From assembly GCF_038593855.1 (NCBI RefSeq), contig NZ_CP151996.1, positions 744,001 through 808,000 on the forward strand: a stretch of DNA of 64,000 nucleotides, written 5' to 3'. The notes under the pieces are model-generated. The model searched no databases and had not been told where the DNA came from. It saw only the letters and a program-made list of their open reading frames with translations. The DNA comes from Lysinibacillus sp. FSL M8-0337 (lineage in GTDB: Bacteria > Bacillota > Bacilli > Bacillales_A > Planococcaceae). How positions within the stretch are numbered: position 1 is the first letter of the stretch; each line of letters opens with the position of its first letter. This document shows, piece after piece, positions 17,762 to 27,048 of this stretch. Both the position numbers and the translations under genes were made by a program.

Positions 17762-18333
17762 GAGTACGTCAGCAGGGGAATCGAACAGTCCGTAAAACGA
17801 TTTTAATTTATTGTGAGGGAGAAACGGAGCGTATTTACTTTGAGCAATTACGTATATTAAAACGCTCTAAAATGGTGAGTGTAAAGATAAAAAACGTTAA
17901 GCGTTCTGCCATTAAGTTAGCTCAACATGCTTTTCGTGATTCAAGCTACCAATATTTTGATGAAGTATGGGTTGTTTTCGATAAGGATGATTTAACAGAG
18001 AAACAGTTAGAGGAAGTCAATGTTTTCTGTGAGGAAAAAGATATCCATATTGCTTATACGAATGAAGCATTTGAATTATGGTTATTGTTGCATTTCGAAG
18101 TAGTGGATGTTTCAGAAAAATATCCTCGTGCGGTTTTAAATAACAAAATGGAAGAGCATCTTGGGGTAACGCATTATTTCCGTCATAAGGCGGACGAGTC
18201 AATTATTGCTCCGATTGCACTACGACATGAGGTAGCAATTCGAAATTGTTCGAAAATGATGTCATTTCGCAATACAGAAAGTCGTGAGAATCCTTATTGC
18301 AATATCCATGACATGATTCAATACATATTTTAA
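17758..18333 (+). CDS. RloB-like TOPRIM-domain protein (AbiLii-like putative effector)
   Basis: The 191-residue product starts at a GTG overlapping the RloA-like stop (GTGA), with GGAGG ten bases upstream. It shows the TOPRIM signature: the acidic E20 in YCEGETERIYF and the D75-KDD motif in VVFDKDD, where catalytic magnesium would bind. A central NEAFELWLLLHF motif is typical of RloB family members. TOPRIM effectors paired with SMC-like ATPases often cut nucleic acid, for example tRNA or DNA, when phage triggers the sensor. The cellular target here is unknown. The pair ends at a strong terminator. Confidence 0.8.
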   Translation: MRVRQQGNRTVRKTILIYCEGETERIYFEQLRILKRSKMVSVKIKNVKRSAIKLAQHAFRDSSYQYFDEVWVVFDKDDLTEKQLEEVNVFCEEKDIHIAYTNEAFELWLLLHFEVVDVSEKYPRAVLNNKMEEHLGVTHYFRHKADESIIAPIALRHEVAIRNCSKMMSFRNTESRENPYCNIHDMIQYIF

Positions 18334-18390
18334 AAGAACAGGTGTCCCTTTTGTTATAGGGTCGAAGCTATCTTCTATAGGATGATGATT

Positions 18391-18429
18391 ACAGGTATTC
18401 TACTTTAAAATAGAATACCTGTTTTTTTA
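18391..18429 (+). terminator. Strong terminator after the RloA/RloB pair
   Basis: A perfect 12-bp stem (ACAGGTATTCTA / TAGAATACCTGT) with an 8-base loop is followed by TTTTTTT. Confidence 0.93.
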
Positions 18430-18504
18430 TTGAGCTGATCGAGGGAGGTGCGAATTGTCGGAATACAAATATTTTTCTTGAAATTAGGTTGAAATTTTAA
18501 ACTG

Positions 18505-18521
18505 AGTATAATAAAATAACT
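18505..18521 (+). promoter_or_regulatory. Shared 17-mer promoter element, copy 1
   Basis: AGTATAATAAAATAACT contains a TATAAT (18507-18512) but has no good -35 at the expected distance. An identical 17-mer precedes the DUF4242 gene (21637-21653). The HxlR gene between the two operons is the obvious candidate regulator. Confidence 0.6.
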
Positions 18522-18578
18522 TAAAACATATTAAACCTAGTAAAATTATAAAGATTAAAATGAGGTGACAATAGCATT

Positions 18579-19349
18579 ATGACAGCACCGTTAATTTCTA
18601 TTCAACAGGTAAGTAAAGCATATGCTGAGCAGACAGTGCTCCATCAAATTTCATTGGATATACAAAAGGGAGAAGTTATAGCCATCTTAGGAAAAAGTGG
18701 CTGTGGCAAGAGTACACTATTGAATTTAGTAGGTGGATTTGAACAGCCAACTGCTGGTCAAGTATTGCTAGAAAATCAAGTTGTAACAAAGGCGAGCAAA
18801 CGCTGTATGATGCTTATGCAAAATTACGGGTTACTTCCTTGGCGCTCGGTACAAAAAAATGTGGAACTCGCATTAGAAGGAGAAGCGCTATCTAAAGTTG
18901 AACGACAGCAACGGGCACAGTATTATTTGAAGCTTGTTGGCTTAGAAAATCGACTAACGGCTTTACCGAGTGAATTATCAGGGGGGATGCAACAGCGGGT
19001 TGCGATAGCACGTGCACTAGCAATTCGCCCAGAGGTTATTTTAATGGATGAACCATTTGCTGCACTCGATACTTTTACACGCTATTACTTACAGGACGAG
19101 CTACTTGCCATCCAAAAAAATGAGCAGACAACGATCTTACTGGTCACCCACGATATAGACGAAGCCATTTACTTAGCTGATCGCATTTTTATTATGAGTC
19201 CAAATCCGGGGCGCATTCATCGAGAGCTGTATATTCGAAGTGCTAAACCACGAGATCGTTCAGATGCAGAATTTCAATATTTCCGCGAGATAATTTTCAA
19301 TGAATTTCAGTTTACCCATCCGCAAAATACGATTGAATATAATATTTAA
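18579..19349 (+). CDS. ABC transporter ATPase, nitrate/sulfonate/taurine type (SsuB-like)
   Basis: The 256-residue ATPase has Walker [11 protein letters not shown]-loop [10 protein letters not shown], signature LSGGMQQR, Walker [13 protein letters not shown] and H-loop LVTHDIDEA. The Q-loop context LLPWRSV and the C-terminal [15 protein letters not shown] mark the SsuB/TauB/NrtD subfamily. It opens a three-gene operon with a lipoprotein (16-base gap) and a permease. The ATPase-first order is common in these systems. Confidence 0.9.
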   Translation: MTAPLISIQQVSKAYAEQTVLHQISLDIQKGEVIAILGKSGCGKSTLLNLVGGFEQPTAGQVLLENQVVTKASKRCMMLMQNYGLLPWRSVQKNVELALEGEALSKVERQQRAQYYLKLVGLENRLTALPSELSGGMQQRVAIARALAIRPEVILMDEPFAALDTFTRYYLQDELLAIQKNEQTTILLVTHDIDEAIYLADRIFIMSPNPGRIHRELYIRSAKPRDRSDAEFQYFREIIFNEFQFTHPQNTIEYNI

Positions 19350-19364
19350 AATGGAGGATAAAAG

Positions 19365-20318
19365 ATGAAGAAGAAATTAGGCATATTGCTATTCGTGTTC
19401 GTGCTATTGCTGACGCTTGCGGCATGCGGGACGGATGATAAAAGTACAGCATCGCAAGCAGAGAGCAATAAAAAAGTTGTGAAGATTGGCTATTTACCAA
19501 TTACCCATGCAGCACCGCTATATATGCAAACAGATAAAACCTACAAAGGATATGCCATTGAGCTCGTTAAATTTGGGTCATGGCCAGAGCTAATGGATGC
19601 TTTAAATACCGGTAAAATTGATGGCGCATCAGTGCTTATTCAGTTGGCAATGAAGGCAAAGGAACAGGGGATTGACTTAAAGGCTGTCGCTTTAGGGCAT
19701 CGAGATGGCAATGTGATCGTGACAGCACCAACGATCAAAAAAGTAAAGGATTTAAAAGGTCAAAGTTTTGCAATTCCTAATAAATACTCTACACATAATA
19801 TTTTATTGTACCGCATGTTACAGCAAGCAGGATTAAAGTATGAGGATGTCAATGTCGTAGAACTACCCCCTGCAGAAATGCCAGCTGCGCTTGCAGAAGG
19901 TCGTATAGCAGGATATGTAGTAGCAGAGCCCTTTGGTGCGATTTCTGTGGCGCTTGAAAAAGGCAAAGTATTATTTCAATCAGAGGAACTATGGCCGGAT
20001 TCAATCGATTGCGGATTAGTACTTCGCCAAGCATTTATCGAAGAAAATAAAGATATTGCCCAACAATTCGTCAAGGATTATGCTGATGCTGGAGAGCTGA
20101 TGAATGAGGGAGGAGACCATGCACATGAGGTAGTGGCAAAATATATTAAAGTCGACAAGGATGTATTAGATTTATCGTTAAATTGGATTTCGTATCATAA
20201 CTTGAAAATTGAAGCGGATGCGTATGCCATTTTAAGAGATTCATTAATTGAGATGGGTTTATCCGAAAACCCGCCAAGCTATGAGGAATTTGTTGATACG
20301 ACATTATTGGAAGAATAG
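19365..20318 (+). CDS. Substrate-binding lipoprotein, nitrate/sulfonate type
   Basis: This 317-residue lipoprotein (LAAC lipobox, Cys21) has the NMT1/SsuA class fold: KIGYLPITHAAPLYM, GSWPELMDALNTGKIDGA, and VVAEPFGAISVALEKGK. The class binds nitrate, alkanesulfonates, taurine or thiamine-pyrimidine precursors. The cargo here is not determined. The linked flavin-dependent genes at 22229 and 28674 would fit an organosulfur compound, but that is inference. Confidence 0.87.
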   Translation: MKKKLGILLFVFVLLLTLAACGTDDKSTASQAESNKKVVKIGYLPITHAAPLYMQTDKTYKGYAIELVKFGSWPELMDALNTGKIDGASVLIQLAMKAKEQGIDLKAVALGHRDGNVIVTAPTIKKVKDLKGQSFAIPNKYSTHNILLYRMLQQAGLKYEDVNVVELPPAEMPAALAEGRIAGYVVAEPFGAISVALEKGKVLFQSEELWPDSIDCGLVLRQAFIEENKDIAQQFVKDYADAGELMNEGGDHAHEVVAKYIKVDKDVLDLSLNWISYHNLKIEADAYAILRDSLIEMGLSENPPSYEEFVDTTLLEE

Positions 20319-20331
20319 TAGGTGCATACGT

Positions 20332-21087
20332 ATGAAAAAAATAGGACCTATTTTACTTGGATTTATATTATTGATAGCAGTTTGGCAGCTCGTCTCGATT
20401 ATGGGGGGGCATGATGCCGCATTATTTCCTCCGCCATTCGCTGTTTTGAATGCACTACTAATGACCATCAAAGATGGGTCGATATTCGACCATATCCAAA
20501 TTAGTTTATTACGTTTTTTTAGTGGCTATTTATTAGCGGTTGTGGTGGCTGTTATTATCGGCTTAGCTGTCGGAAGGTTAGGGAAAATTTGGGCAGTATT
20601 AGATCCGATTGTGCAAGTACTGCGCCCTGTTTCACCCATTGCTTGGTCACCTTTTATCGTGCTCTGGTTCGGCATTGGTAATATGCCCGCCATCGTTATT
20701 ATTTTTATTGCCGCATTTTTCCCCGTGCTATTATCCACGGTGGCTGCAGTGAAAAAAGTCGATGCTACTTACTTACGGATTGCAGCTAATTTCGAAATGT
20801 CTCATTTTAATTTATTGCGAAAAATTGTATTTCCGGCGGCATTTCCTATGATTGCAAATGGTCTACATATGGCGTTAGGTAGTGCATGGATTTTTCTAGT
20901 TGCTGGGGAAATGGTAGGAGCGCAATCCGGGCTGGGCTTTTTAATAGTGGATGCACGAAATTCACTTAGTCTTGATTTAGTTATGGCAGCGATTATTGTA
21001 ATTGGTGTACTGGGTTTGCTACTCGATAAATTGATTCGTTATTTTGAACGTTGGGTTGCGAAAATTTGGGGTGGACAAAGTGCTTAG
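20332..21087 (+). CDS. ABC transporter permease, nitrate/sulfonate type (SsuC-like)
   Basis: ATG 20332, with AGGTG upstream and 13 bases after the lipoprotein stop, gives 251 residues. It has about six helices and the EAA-like loop near residue 165 (YLRIAANFEMSHFNLLRKIVF PAAFP). A BPD_transp_1 domain covers most of the chain. The upstream open frame to 20248 lies inside the lipoprotein gene and is not used. It forms the channel with the ATPase and lipoprotein. Confidence 0.9.
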   Translation: MKKIGPILLGFILLIAVWQLVSIMGGHDAALFPPPFAVLNALLMTIKDGSIFDHIQISLLRFFSGYLLAVVVAVIIGLAVGRLGKIWAVLDPIVQVLRPVSPIAWSPFIVLWFGIGNMPAIVIIFIAAFFPVLLSTVAAVKKVDATYLRIAANFEMSHFNLLRKIVFPAAFPMIANGLHMALGSAWIFLVAGEMVGAQSGLGFLIVDARNSLSLDLVMAAIIVIGVLGLLLDKLIRYFERWVAKIWGGQSA

Positions 21088-21125
21088 GTCTATGTAAAGC
21101 GTAGAAAAAGAGCTAGTCCAATGAA

Positions 21126-21566
21126 TCATTGGTTAGCTCCGTTTTGAATAGCACGTATTTGAATAGTGTCAATGCGTTCGCCAGTTGTTTTGGAATAGTA
21201 CCCAATTTCCACACGGTCACCTGATTGTGCATCGACAATTTCTTTATAGCAAGGATCCAAATGCTCACTGCCCCATAAAATCATCGCGTTAAAAACGGAT
21301 TCCAATGCCTTTCCTGATTCCGTTAAAGAATAGGCGTAGCGTGGTGGATGGGCTGAATAGAGTGTAGAAGCGACAAGACCTGCTTCTTCTAAAGATTTTA
21401 AACGGGCAGACAATAAATTTGCAGAAAGGCCTGGCAAATTTAACTTAATGTCATTAAAGTTTGTTTGACCGATCAATAGTTCATGTAAAATGAGCAATGT
21501 CCAACGATCACCGATAATGTTTAAAGTTTGTGCAATATTGCATGGTAAATCATAACGTGTTTTCAT
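21126..21566 (-). CDS. HxlR-family transcriptional regulator
   Basis: The 146-residue winged-helix protein has the HxlR core at residues ~10-95 (CNIAQTLNIIGDRWTLLILHELLIGQTNFNDIKLNLP split over helices 1-3, then LSARLKSLEEAGLV and a YSLTESGK wing). A C-terminal extension of ~45 residues ends in a small beta-rich stretch. HxlR regulators sense aldehydes, quinones or redox through cysteines; this one has Cys9 and a Cys near 107. It is divergent from the DUF4242 operon and convergent with the ABC operon. The shared 17-mers upstream of both make it the likely common regulator. Confidence 0.85.
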   Translation of the reverse strand: MKTRYDLPCNIAQTLNIIGDRWTLLILHELLIGQTNFNDIKLNLPGLSANLLSARLKSLEEAGLVASTLYSAHPPRYAYSLTESGKALESVFNAMILWGSEHLDPCYKEIVDAQSGDRVEIGYYSKTTGERIDTIQIRAIQNGANQ

Positions 21567-21636
21567 AGTGTTCCCTCCAAGCAGTAGTGTAGCACAAATT
21601 ATAATTTTTAGTAAATTCAGTTGTTTTTATTAAGTA

Positions 21637-21653
21637 AGTATAATAAAATAACT
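21637..21653 (+). promoter_or_regulatory. Shared 17-mer promoter element, copy 2
   Basis: Identical to 18505-18521. It lies between the divergent HxlR gene and the DUF4242 gene, 39 bases before the latter's start. A control site here could regulate both directions. Confidence 0.6.
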
Positions 21654-21691
21654 CACATAAAGAAAAAACAAACTATTCGGAGGTATTTACT

Positions 21692-22210
21692 ATGAGTTTA
21701 TTTTTGGTAGAATCAACAGTAAGTGAAGTATCAAACAAAGAGCAATTTGCAGCACTAGTAGAGCGTGTAGGGCAAGCACAAGCTGTAACTGTAATTGAAG
21801 TACAAGTGGCGAAGGATTTTAGCCGCGCATACTTTATCTTGGAAGCGCATGAAGAAGCGCAAGCCACAAGCGCACTAACTGCGCAAAACATTCAAACAGA
21901 TTTAGTCAAAGAAGTTCGTCTAGTTGGCAAAGAGCTTGATGAGGTTAAAACAAATCAAGAAGTCGTGAACTATTTAGTTGAATGGGAAATACCAGCAGAA
22001 ATTACAATGGATCAATATTTGGCACGTAAAAAGAAAAATTCTGTGCATTATGAAGAAGTACCAGAAGTACATTTTTCTCGCACATATGTATGCGAAGATA
22101 TGACGAAATGCTTGTGTTTCTATGATGCACCGGATGAAGCCGCTGTAAAACGTGCCCGTGAGGCAGTGCAAACACCGATCACATCGTTAACTGAATTAGC
22201 TGATAAGTAG
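21692..22210 (+). CDS. DUF4242 (SCO4226-like) protein
   Basis: The 172-residue cytosolic protein starts at an ATG behind TTCGGAGGT. The C-terminal half (~88-170) is a DUF4242 domain: NYLVEWEIPAEITMDQY, then VHFSRTYVCEDMTKCLCFYD and APDEAAVKRARE. The N-terminal half looks like a degenerate copy of the same ferredoxin-like fold, so it may be an internal duplication. One actinobacterial DUF4242 protein (SCO4226) binds nickel; the general role is unknown. It is followed after 18 bases by a flavoprotein gene and shares a promoter element with the ABC importer. Confidence 0.7.
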   Translation: MSLFLVESTVSEVSNKEQFAALVERVGQAQAVTVIEVQVAKDFSRAYFILEAHEEAQATSALTAQNIQTDLVKEVRLVGKELDEVKTNQEVVNYLVEWEIPAEITMDQYLARKKKNSVHYEEVPEVHFSRTYVCEDMTKCLCFYDAPDEAAVKRAREAVQTPITSLTELADK

Positions 22211-22228
22211 AGGATAGGAGTGGAAACC

Positions 22229-23287
22229 ATGGCAGTAGATGAAGTAGTCTTACAAGCGTTGATTGAAGAAAAATTAAAACCGTTTGTAAAAAAGATTGAT
22301 GAGGAAGCTTATTATGCGGAGGATTTTTTATTGGCACTCGGCAAGGCAGGATTTTTTGCTTCAACACAAAAGAATGAGCAAACAGTGCTACTAGATGAGC
22401 TAACGATTGTACAAGAGACGGCGAAAGTTTGTATGACAACTGCATTTTGCCTATGGTGCCACCTTGCTGCTTTAACTTATCTACGTAAAACGGACAATGA
22501 ACCATTACGGACAAAGATTTTACCATTACTTGAACGTGGGGAAGTGCTTGGTGCAACGGGTCTATCGAATCCGATGAAGTATTATGCTGGTCTAGAAAAG
22601 CTACATTTAACAGCAGCGCGTGTCGATGGGGGCTATGTTGTAAATGGTATTTTACCCGCTGTTTCAAACTTAGGAGAAAACCACTGGTTTGGTGCAATTG
22701 CTCATAACGGTGAGCAAGAAGTGATGGTTTTCGTAAATACGGATCATGAGCGTATTACACTAAAGGAAAAAAATCACTTCCTAGGCGTGAATGGTAGTGC
22801 GACGTATACATGTAAGTTTGATAATGTCTTTGTTGGGGATGACTATGTAGTAGCACAAGAAGCAAGCACATTCGTGGATAGTATTCGCCCAACATTTGTC
22901 CTGTATCAAATTCCACTTGGCTTTGGAGTAGTAGCGGCTGCGATTGAAGGCATAGAAAAGGTCAAGGCCAAGCAAAATGGCTGCAATGAATATTTGCAGG
23001 TGCAAGCCGATGAACTCACAGAGAAACTACAACATTTACAAGCATTACTGCAAACTTTAGTACAATCAGGCGACGTTACTTTACAAGCGATTTGTCAGAT
23101 TCGATTGCAAGGCGTATATCAAACATTAGCAGCAGTTCAAGCTAATATGCTACATAATGGTTCTGCGGGCTATATTGCTGGAAGTACACCATCACGCAAG
23201 CTGCGCGAGGCATATTTCTTAGCGAATTTAACGCCAACCGTTAGACAGCTTGAAAAGATGACGCAGAAAGCAAAGGTAGCGAAATAG
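22229..23287 (+). CDS. Acyl-CoA-dehydrogenase-like flavoprotein
   Basis: ATG 22229, with TAGGAG eight bases upstream, gives 352 residues. The chain follows the acyl-CoA dehydrogenase fold: an N-terminal helical domain, a middle beta domain with GLSNPMKYYAG and FLGVNGSATYTCKFDNVFV, and a C-terminal helical bundle ending near LTPTVRQLEK. No canonical catalytic Glu context is evident, as in the DszC/SfnB monooxygenase branch, where reduced flavin comes from a partner reductase. It may oxidise a substrate brought in by the 18.6-21.1 kb importer. This is a hypothesis from context. Confidence 0.75.
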   Translation: MAVDEVVLQALIEEKLKPFVKKIDEEAYYAEDFLLALGKAGFFASTQKNEQTVLLDELTIVQETAKVCMTTAFCLWCHLAALTYLRKTDNEPLRTKILPLLERGEVLGATGLSNPMKYYAGLEKLHLTAARVDGGYVVNGILPAVSNLGENHWFGAIAHNGEQEVMVFVNTDHERITLKEKNHFLGVNGSATYTCKFDNVFVGDDYVVAQEASTFVDSIRPTFVLYQIPLGFGVVAAAIEGIEKVKAKQNGCNEYLQVQADELTEKLQHLQALLQTLVQSGDVTLQAICQIRLQGVYQTLAAVQANMLHNGSAGYIAGSTPSRKLREAYFLANLTPTVRQLEKMTQKAKVAK

Positions 23288-23297
23288 ACAATTTATC

Positions 23298-23336
23298 AAC
23301 CTTGACTAGCATTATAGCTAGCCAAGGTTTTTCTTT
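23298..23336 (+). terminator. Terminator after the flavoprotein gene
   Basis: Stem AACCTTGACTAGC / GCTAGCCAAGGTT with one mismatch, 6-base loop, then TTTTCTTT. Confidence 0.88.
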
Positions 23337-23440
23337 GCACTTAGTGCATTGCATCTAGCATCATTTTCGAAGCATGTTTATTTTAGAAAAACATACAGTG
23401 GATATAGAGCGTAATTAGTAATAGTAGGAAAGGGGATTGC

Positions 23441-25507
23441 GTGGATAAGTCCAATTCAAATCAAAACAAGGATTTAACCGAAAATGTGAAGGATCAACAA
23501 CTAGATGCATTTCGTGTCAATAACGATGGAACGAAGATGACGACTAATCAGGGATTAAAAGTATCCAATGATGAAGACTCGTTAAAAGCCGGTGTGCGTG
23601 GACCGACCATTATGGAGGATTTTCATTTTCGGGAAAAAATGACGCATTTTGACCACGAGCGGATTCCCGAAAGAGTCGTGCATGCGCGAGGCTTTGCGGC
23701 ACACGGAGAGTTTGAGCTATATGAGTCGATGAAAGAGTATACAAGAGCAAAATTTTTACAAGAGCCTGGAAAAAAGATACCCGTATTTGTTCGCTTTTCA
23801 ACAGTAGTAGGGAGTTTAGGCTCAATGGATACTGCGCGTGATGTGCGAGGATTTGCCACGAAATTTTATACTGAGGAAGGCAATTATGATTTAGTCGGCA
23901 ATAATATTCCTGTGTTTTTTATTCAGGATGCGATTAAGTTTCCTGATTTAATTCATGCTGTAAAACCTGAACCTCATAATGATATGCCCCAAGCAGCATC
24001 TGCCCATGATACGTTTTGGGATTTTGTCGCTAATAACCAAGAAATTGCCCATATGATTATGTGGGTTATGTCTGATCGAGCAATTCCTAGAAGTTTTCGG
24101 ATGATGGAAGGTTTTGGTGTGCATACGTTCCGATTTGTAAATGATAAAGGTCGGTCGAGGTTTGTAAAATTTCATTGGAAACCTGTACTAGGTGTACATT
24201 CACTTGTTTGGGACGAAGCGCAAATTATTGGTGGCAAAGATTCCGATTTTCAACGACGAGATTTATGGGAATCGATTGAAATTGGAGATTATCCAGAGTA
24301 TGAGCTTGGCGTCCAGATGATTGAACCGGAGGAAGAGTTTAGATTCGATTTCGATATTTTGGACGCAACGAAATTATGGCCAGAAGAGCTAGTACCTGTA
24401 AAAAGAATTGGCAAAATGACTTTAAACCGCAATGTGGACAATGTTTTTGCGGAAACAGAGCAAGTAGCGTTTCACCCAGGAAATGTAGTACCAGGAATTG
24501 ATTTTACGAATGACCCACTGCTACAAGGGCGTTTGTTTTCATATATTGATACACAGCTTCTTCGTTTAGGTGGACCGAACTTTGCTGAGATTCCGATTAA
24601 TAGACCCGTTTGCCCGATTCATAATAATCAACGCAATGGCTTCAGTCGCCAGACGATTAATATGGGCAAGGTTAGTTATCATAAAAATTCGCTCGCAGGC
24701 AATACACCTTCAACCTCTACAGCAAAAGAAGGTGGATTTGTGCATTATGAACAAAAGGTTGAAGGACGAATTACAAGAGCGCGTAGTAAATCCTTCGATG
24801 ATCATTTTTCACAAGCTCGACTATTTTGGAATAGCATGTCGCCTCCTGAAAAACAACATATTATTGATGCCTTTAGCTTCGAGGTAGGTAAGGTTAAAAG
24901 TAAATCGGTGCGACAGCAAGTTGTGGATATGTTTGTCCATGTCGATAAAGCGATGGCTATAACGATTGCGGATAATGTTGGCGTCAATCGACCAACCGGT
25001 GAGCAATCTAAGATTACAGCATCATCGCCTGCCCTAAGTCAGGCAAATACAGTAAAACTGCCTCAAACACTTAAAGTTGGTGTATTGATTGGTGATGGCT
25101 TTGATGCCAATGAGGTTGGGGAAGTGCTGAAATATTTAACTAGGCAGGGGGTTCGTTATAGCATAATATCGGATAGACTCGGTGTCGTAACTGCAAATAA
25201 TGGTGTGCAGTTAATAGCAAGTGAAACATTTATTACGACAGATGCAGTACTTTTTGACTCCCTGTATGTTGTGGGTGTTCGAGCAGATAATCAAGCAAAG
25301 TTTAACACCTATATCGTCAATTATATTAATGAGGCATACCGACATTACAAACCAATTGGGATTGCTGCAACAGGCACGACATTTTTTAATATGTCGAATG
25401 CGAACGTTGGTCCAGGCATCGTGTTAGCAACTGGAAATGCAGGATTTGCTAAAAAATTTGTCGATGCTATTGCCCAACAACGTTTTTGGCAACGTAATAT
25501 TTATTGA
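23441..25507 (+). CDS. katE: Large-subunit (clade 2) catalase, KatE type
   Basis: The 688-residue product starts at a GTG behind AGGAAAGGGG. The catalase core has the distal His in [14 protein letters not shown], Asn in GNNIPVFFI and the proximal haem Tyr in [11 protein letters not shown]-terminal flavodoxin/DJ-1-like domain (~540-688, beginning [15 protein letters not shown]) marks the large-subunit clade. Homologues in bacilli are general-stress or spore catalases (KatE/KatX). It breaks down hydrogen peroxide in the cytosol. It is followed by a copy of the GTGTTAGATTGA terminator family. Confidence 0.95.
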   Translation: MDKSNSNQNKDLTENVKDQQLDAFRVNNDGTKMTTNQGLKVSNDEDSLKAGVRGPTIMEDFHFREKMTHFDHERIPERVVHARGFAAHGEFELYESMKEYTRAKFLQEPGKKIPVFVRFSTVVGSLGSMDTARDVRGFATKFYTEEGNYDLVGNNIPVFFIQDAIKFPDLIHAVKPEPHNDMPQAASAHDTFWDFVANNQEIAHMIMWVMSDRAIPRSFRMMEGFGVHTFRFVNDKGRSRFVKFHWKPVLGVHSLVWDEAQIIGGKDSDFQRRDLWESIEIGDYPEYELGVQMIEPEEEFRFDFDILDATKLWPEELVPVKRIGKMTLNRNVDNVFAETEQVAFHPGNVVPGIDFTNDPLLQGRLFSYIDTQLLRLGGPNFAEIPINRPVCPIHNNQRNGFSRQTINMGKVSYHKNSLAGNTPSTSTAKEGGFVHYEQKVEGRITRARSKSFDDHFSQARLFWNSMSPPEKQHIIDAFSFEVGKVKSKSVRQQVVDMFVHVDKAMAITIADNVGVNRPTGEQSKITASSPALSQANTVKLPQTLKVGVLIGDGFDANEVGEVLKYLTRQGVRYSIISDRLGVVTANNGVQLIASETFITTDAVLFDSLYVVGVRADNQAKFNTYIVNYINEAYRHYKPIGIAATGTTFFNMSNANVGPGIVLATGNAGFAKKFVDAIAQQRFWQRNIY

Positions 25508-25560
25508 TCTGAAGTCGTTTTAGGGAACGCACTGCTCTAACGTACCACAACAGCATAGCA

Positions 25561-25600
25561 AAAAAGTGTTAGATTGATGAAGGTCAATCTAACACTTTTT
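25561..25600 (+). terminator. Repeat-family terminator, copy A (GTGTTAGATTGA hairpin)
   Basis: A perfect 17-bp stem 25561-25577/25584-25600 (AAAAAGTGTTAGATTGA / TCAATCTAACACTTTTT) with a 6-base loop, T-rich on exit. It is one of four near-identical hairpins in the window. Confidence 0.93.
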
Positions 25601-25682
25601 CTCTTTTGTCCTAGTCTCTTTCAGTCTTTCATTATATCGTATATACTTGTATGGACTATATTTTGAGAGAGGGACCAATTTT

Positions 25683-26882
25683 ATGAAGTGCATAAGGAAA
25701 ATAATAATATTTTTTGTTGTGCTTGTCTGCTTCTTCATAGCTACATCAGATGAGGCTTTTGCAACACAGGCGACAAAATTTTACGAATCTAGTAATGCCA
25801 AAGGTGTTACAGTCATTAACTATCATTCGTTTGGGGATTACAAGGAAATAGCAAATATTAATATTACAGAAAAGCTCTTTCGTGAGCAACTGAAGATGCT
25901 AAAGGATAATGGCTATACAACAATTACGGAGGAGCAGCTTGTCGCTTATTTACAAGGCCACGGTCGTATCCCAGAGAAATCTGTATTTTTAACGATAGAT
26001 GATGGCTATGAAAGCGTTTATAAGATAGCTTATCCTATTTTAAAAGAAATGGGCATGCAAGCAACATTATTTGTTATTGCCAATGACGTAGAAATAGGCT
26101 TCAGAAAAAATGTACCAATGGCGAATTGGCAGCAAATTAAGGAAATGTCCGACTCTGGCATTATTCATATCGGCAACCATACATATGATTTACATTGGCG
26201 TGGTAAAAATGACACAGCAAAACATGAGGCCATGATACTTAATCAAAAGAAAAATGGAGAGCCCCTTACAAATGAGGAGCGTCGACGATACATTCAAGAG
26301 GATGTTACAAAGGCGCATCAATTAATCGAAAAATATACAGGGAAAGCACCAAAATCCTTTGCTTACCCATATGGTGTGTATGATCGAATTGCAGAGAAAG
26401 CTGTAAAAGAAGCGGGTTATACAATCGATTATTCTACACAAGGTGGTTATAATCTATTTGGTCAAGGAACCGTCCATATTAAACGAATTGATTCTAGCAA
26501 TCGTGTATCGGCAAATGAGTTAAAAAAGATTTTACAAAAATATTTAACACAGGCAGAACAACAATATTATCACCGAGATATTCAAGTGGAGGCAAAAGTT
26601 GCAGCAAATAAAGTTATGCTAAAAGCTTGGTTGAAAAGTGATATGAATAAAGGCAAGCTCCATGCTAAAGAAGCGCGTTTTGAGCTTTATAAAATGGTAA
26701 ATGGAGAACGTCAACTTCAGCGTAACTTTGGCAGTTACAGAGTGGCAGCAAGCACGAATGCACGAGCAATGTCAACAGAAGAAAATATTTCAAATTACGA
26801 AGCGGGAGGTTATTCTGTTAAAACAATTCTTATTAAGCAAGACGGAAGTAAAGAAGTTTTCTGGATTAATTTTAATAAATAG
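25683..26882 (+). CDS. Polysaccharide deacetylase (NodB/CE4 domain), secreted
   Basis: ATG 25683 behind GAGAGAGGGA gives 399 residues with a signal peptide cleaved near AFA. The CE4 domain (~45-280) has the metal and catalytic motifs D106-D107 (LTIDDGYES) and H162xxxH166 (HIGNHTYDLH), and a later AYPYGVYD. The arrangement resembles IcaB/PgaB-type poly-N-acetylglucosamine deacetylases with an inserted helical segment. A C-terminal ~110-residue beta-rich region has no family I can name. It probably acts on wall or surface glycan. A 21-bp repeat array starts three bases after the stop. Confidence 0.85.
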   Translation: MKCIRKIIIFFVVLVCFFIATSDEAFATQATKFYESSNAKGVTVINYHSFGDYKEIANINITEKLFREQLKMLKDNGYTTITEEQLVAYLQGHGRIPEKSVFLTIDDGYESVYKIAYPILKEMGMQATLFVIANDVEIGFRKNVPMANWQQIKEMSDSGIIHIGNHTYDLHWRGKNDTAKHEAMILNQKKNGEPLTNEERRRYIQEDVTKAHQLIEKYTGKAPKSFAYPYGVYDRIAEKAVKEAGYTIDYSTQGGYNLFGQGTVHIKRIDSSNRVSANELKKILQKYLTQAEQQYYHRDIQVEAKVAANKVMLKAWLKSDMNKGKLHAKEARFELYKMVNGERQLQRNFGSYRVAASTNARAMSTEENISNYEAGGYSVKTILIKQDGSKEVFWINFNK

Positions 26883-26884
26883 AA

Positions 26885-26977
26885 TCGCGGGTAAAGCGCC
26901 TTGCATCGCGGATAAAGTACAGTATTTCGCGGGTAAAGCGCCTTGCATCGCGGGTAAAGTATAGTATTTCGCGGGTA
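26885..26977. repeat. 21-bp-period repeat array 2 (5 units of TCGCGGGTA)
   Basis: Units begin at 26885, 26906, 26927, 26948 and 26969, exactly 21 bp apart, with the same 9-mer as array 1 (one TCGCGGATA variant). Two spacer types alternate (AAGCGCCTTGCA and AAGTAcAGTATT-like), so the higher-order period is 42 bp. Confidence 0.92.
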
Positions 26978-27048
26978 ACTCACGTGGCCTTATATGTCAT
27001 TGCATTCAAATTTTGTAAATGTTAAGGTGGTAAATGAGGTGAAAAAAA

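Noticed and set aside
26885-26977. CRISPR-like array
   Set aside because: The constant unit is 9 bp and the variable part 12 bp, two spacer types recur, and there are no cas genes. It does not fit a CRISPR.
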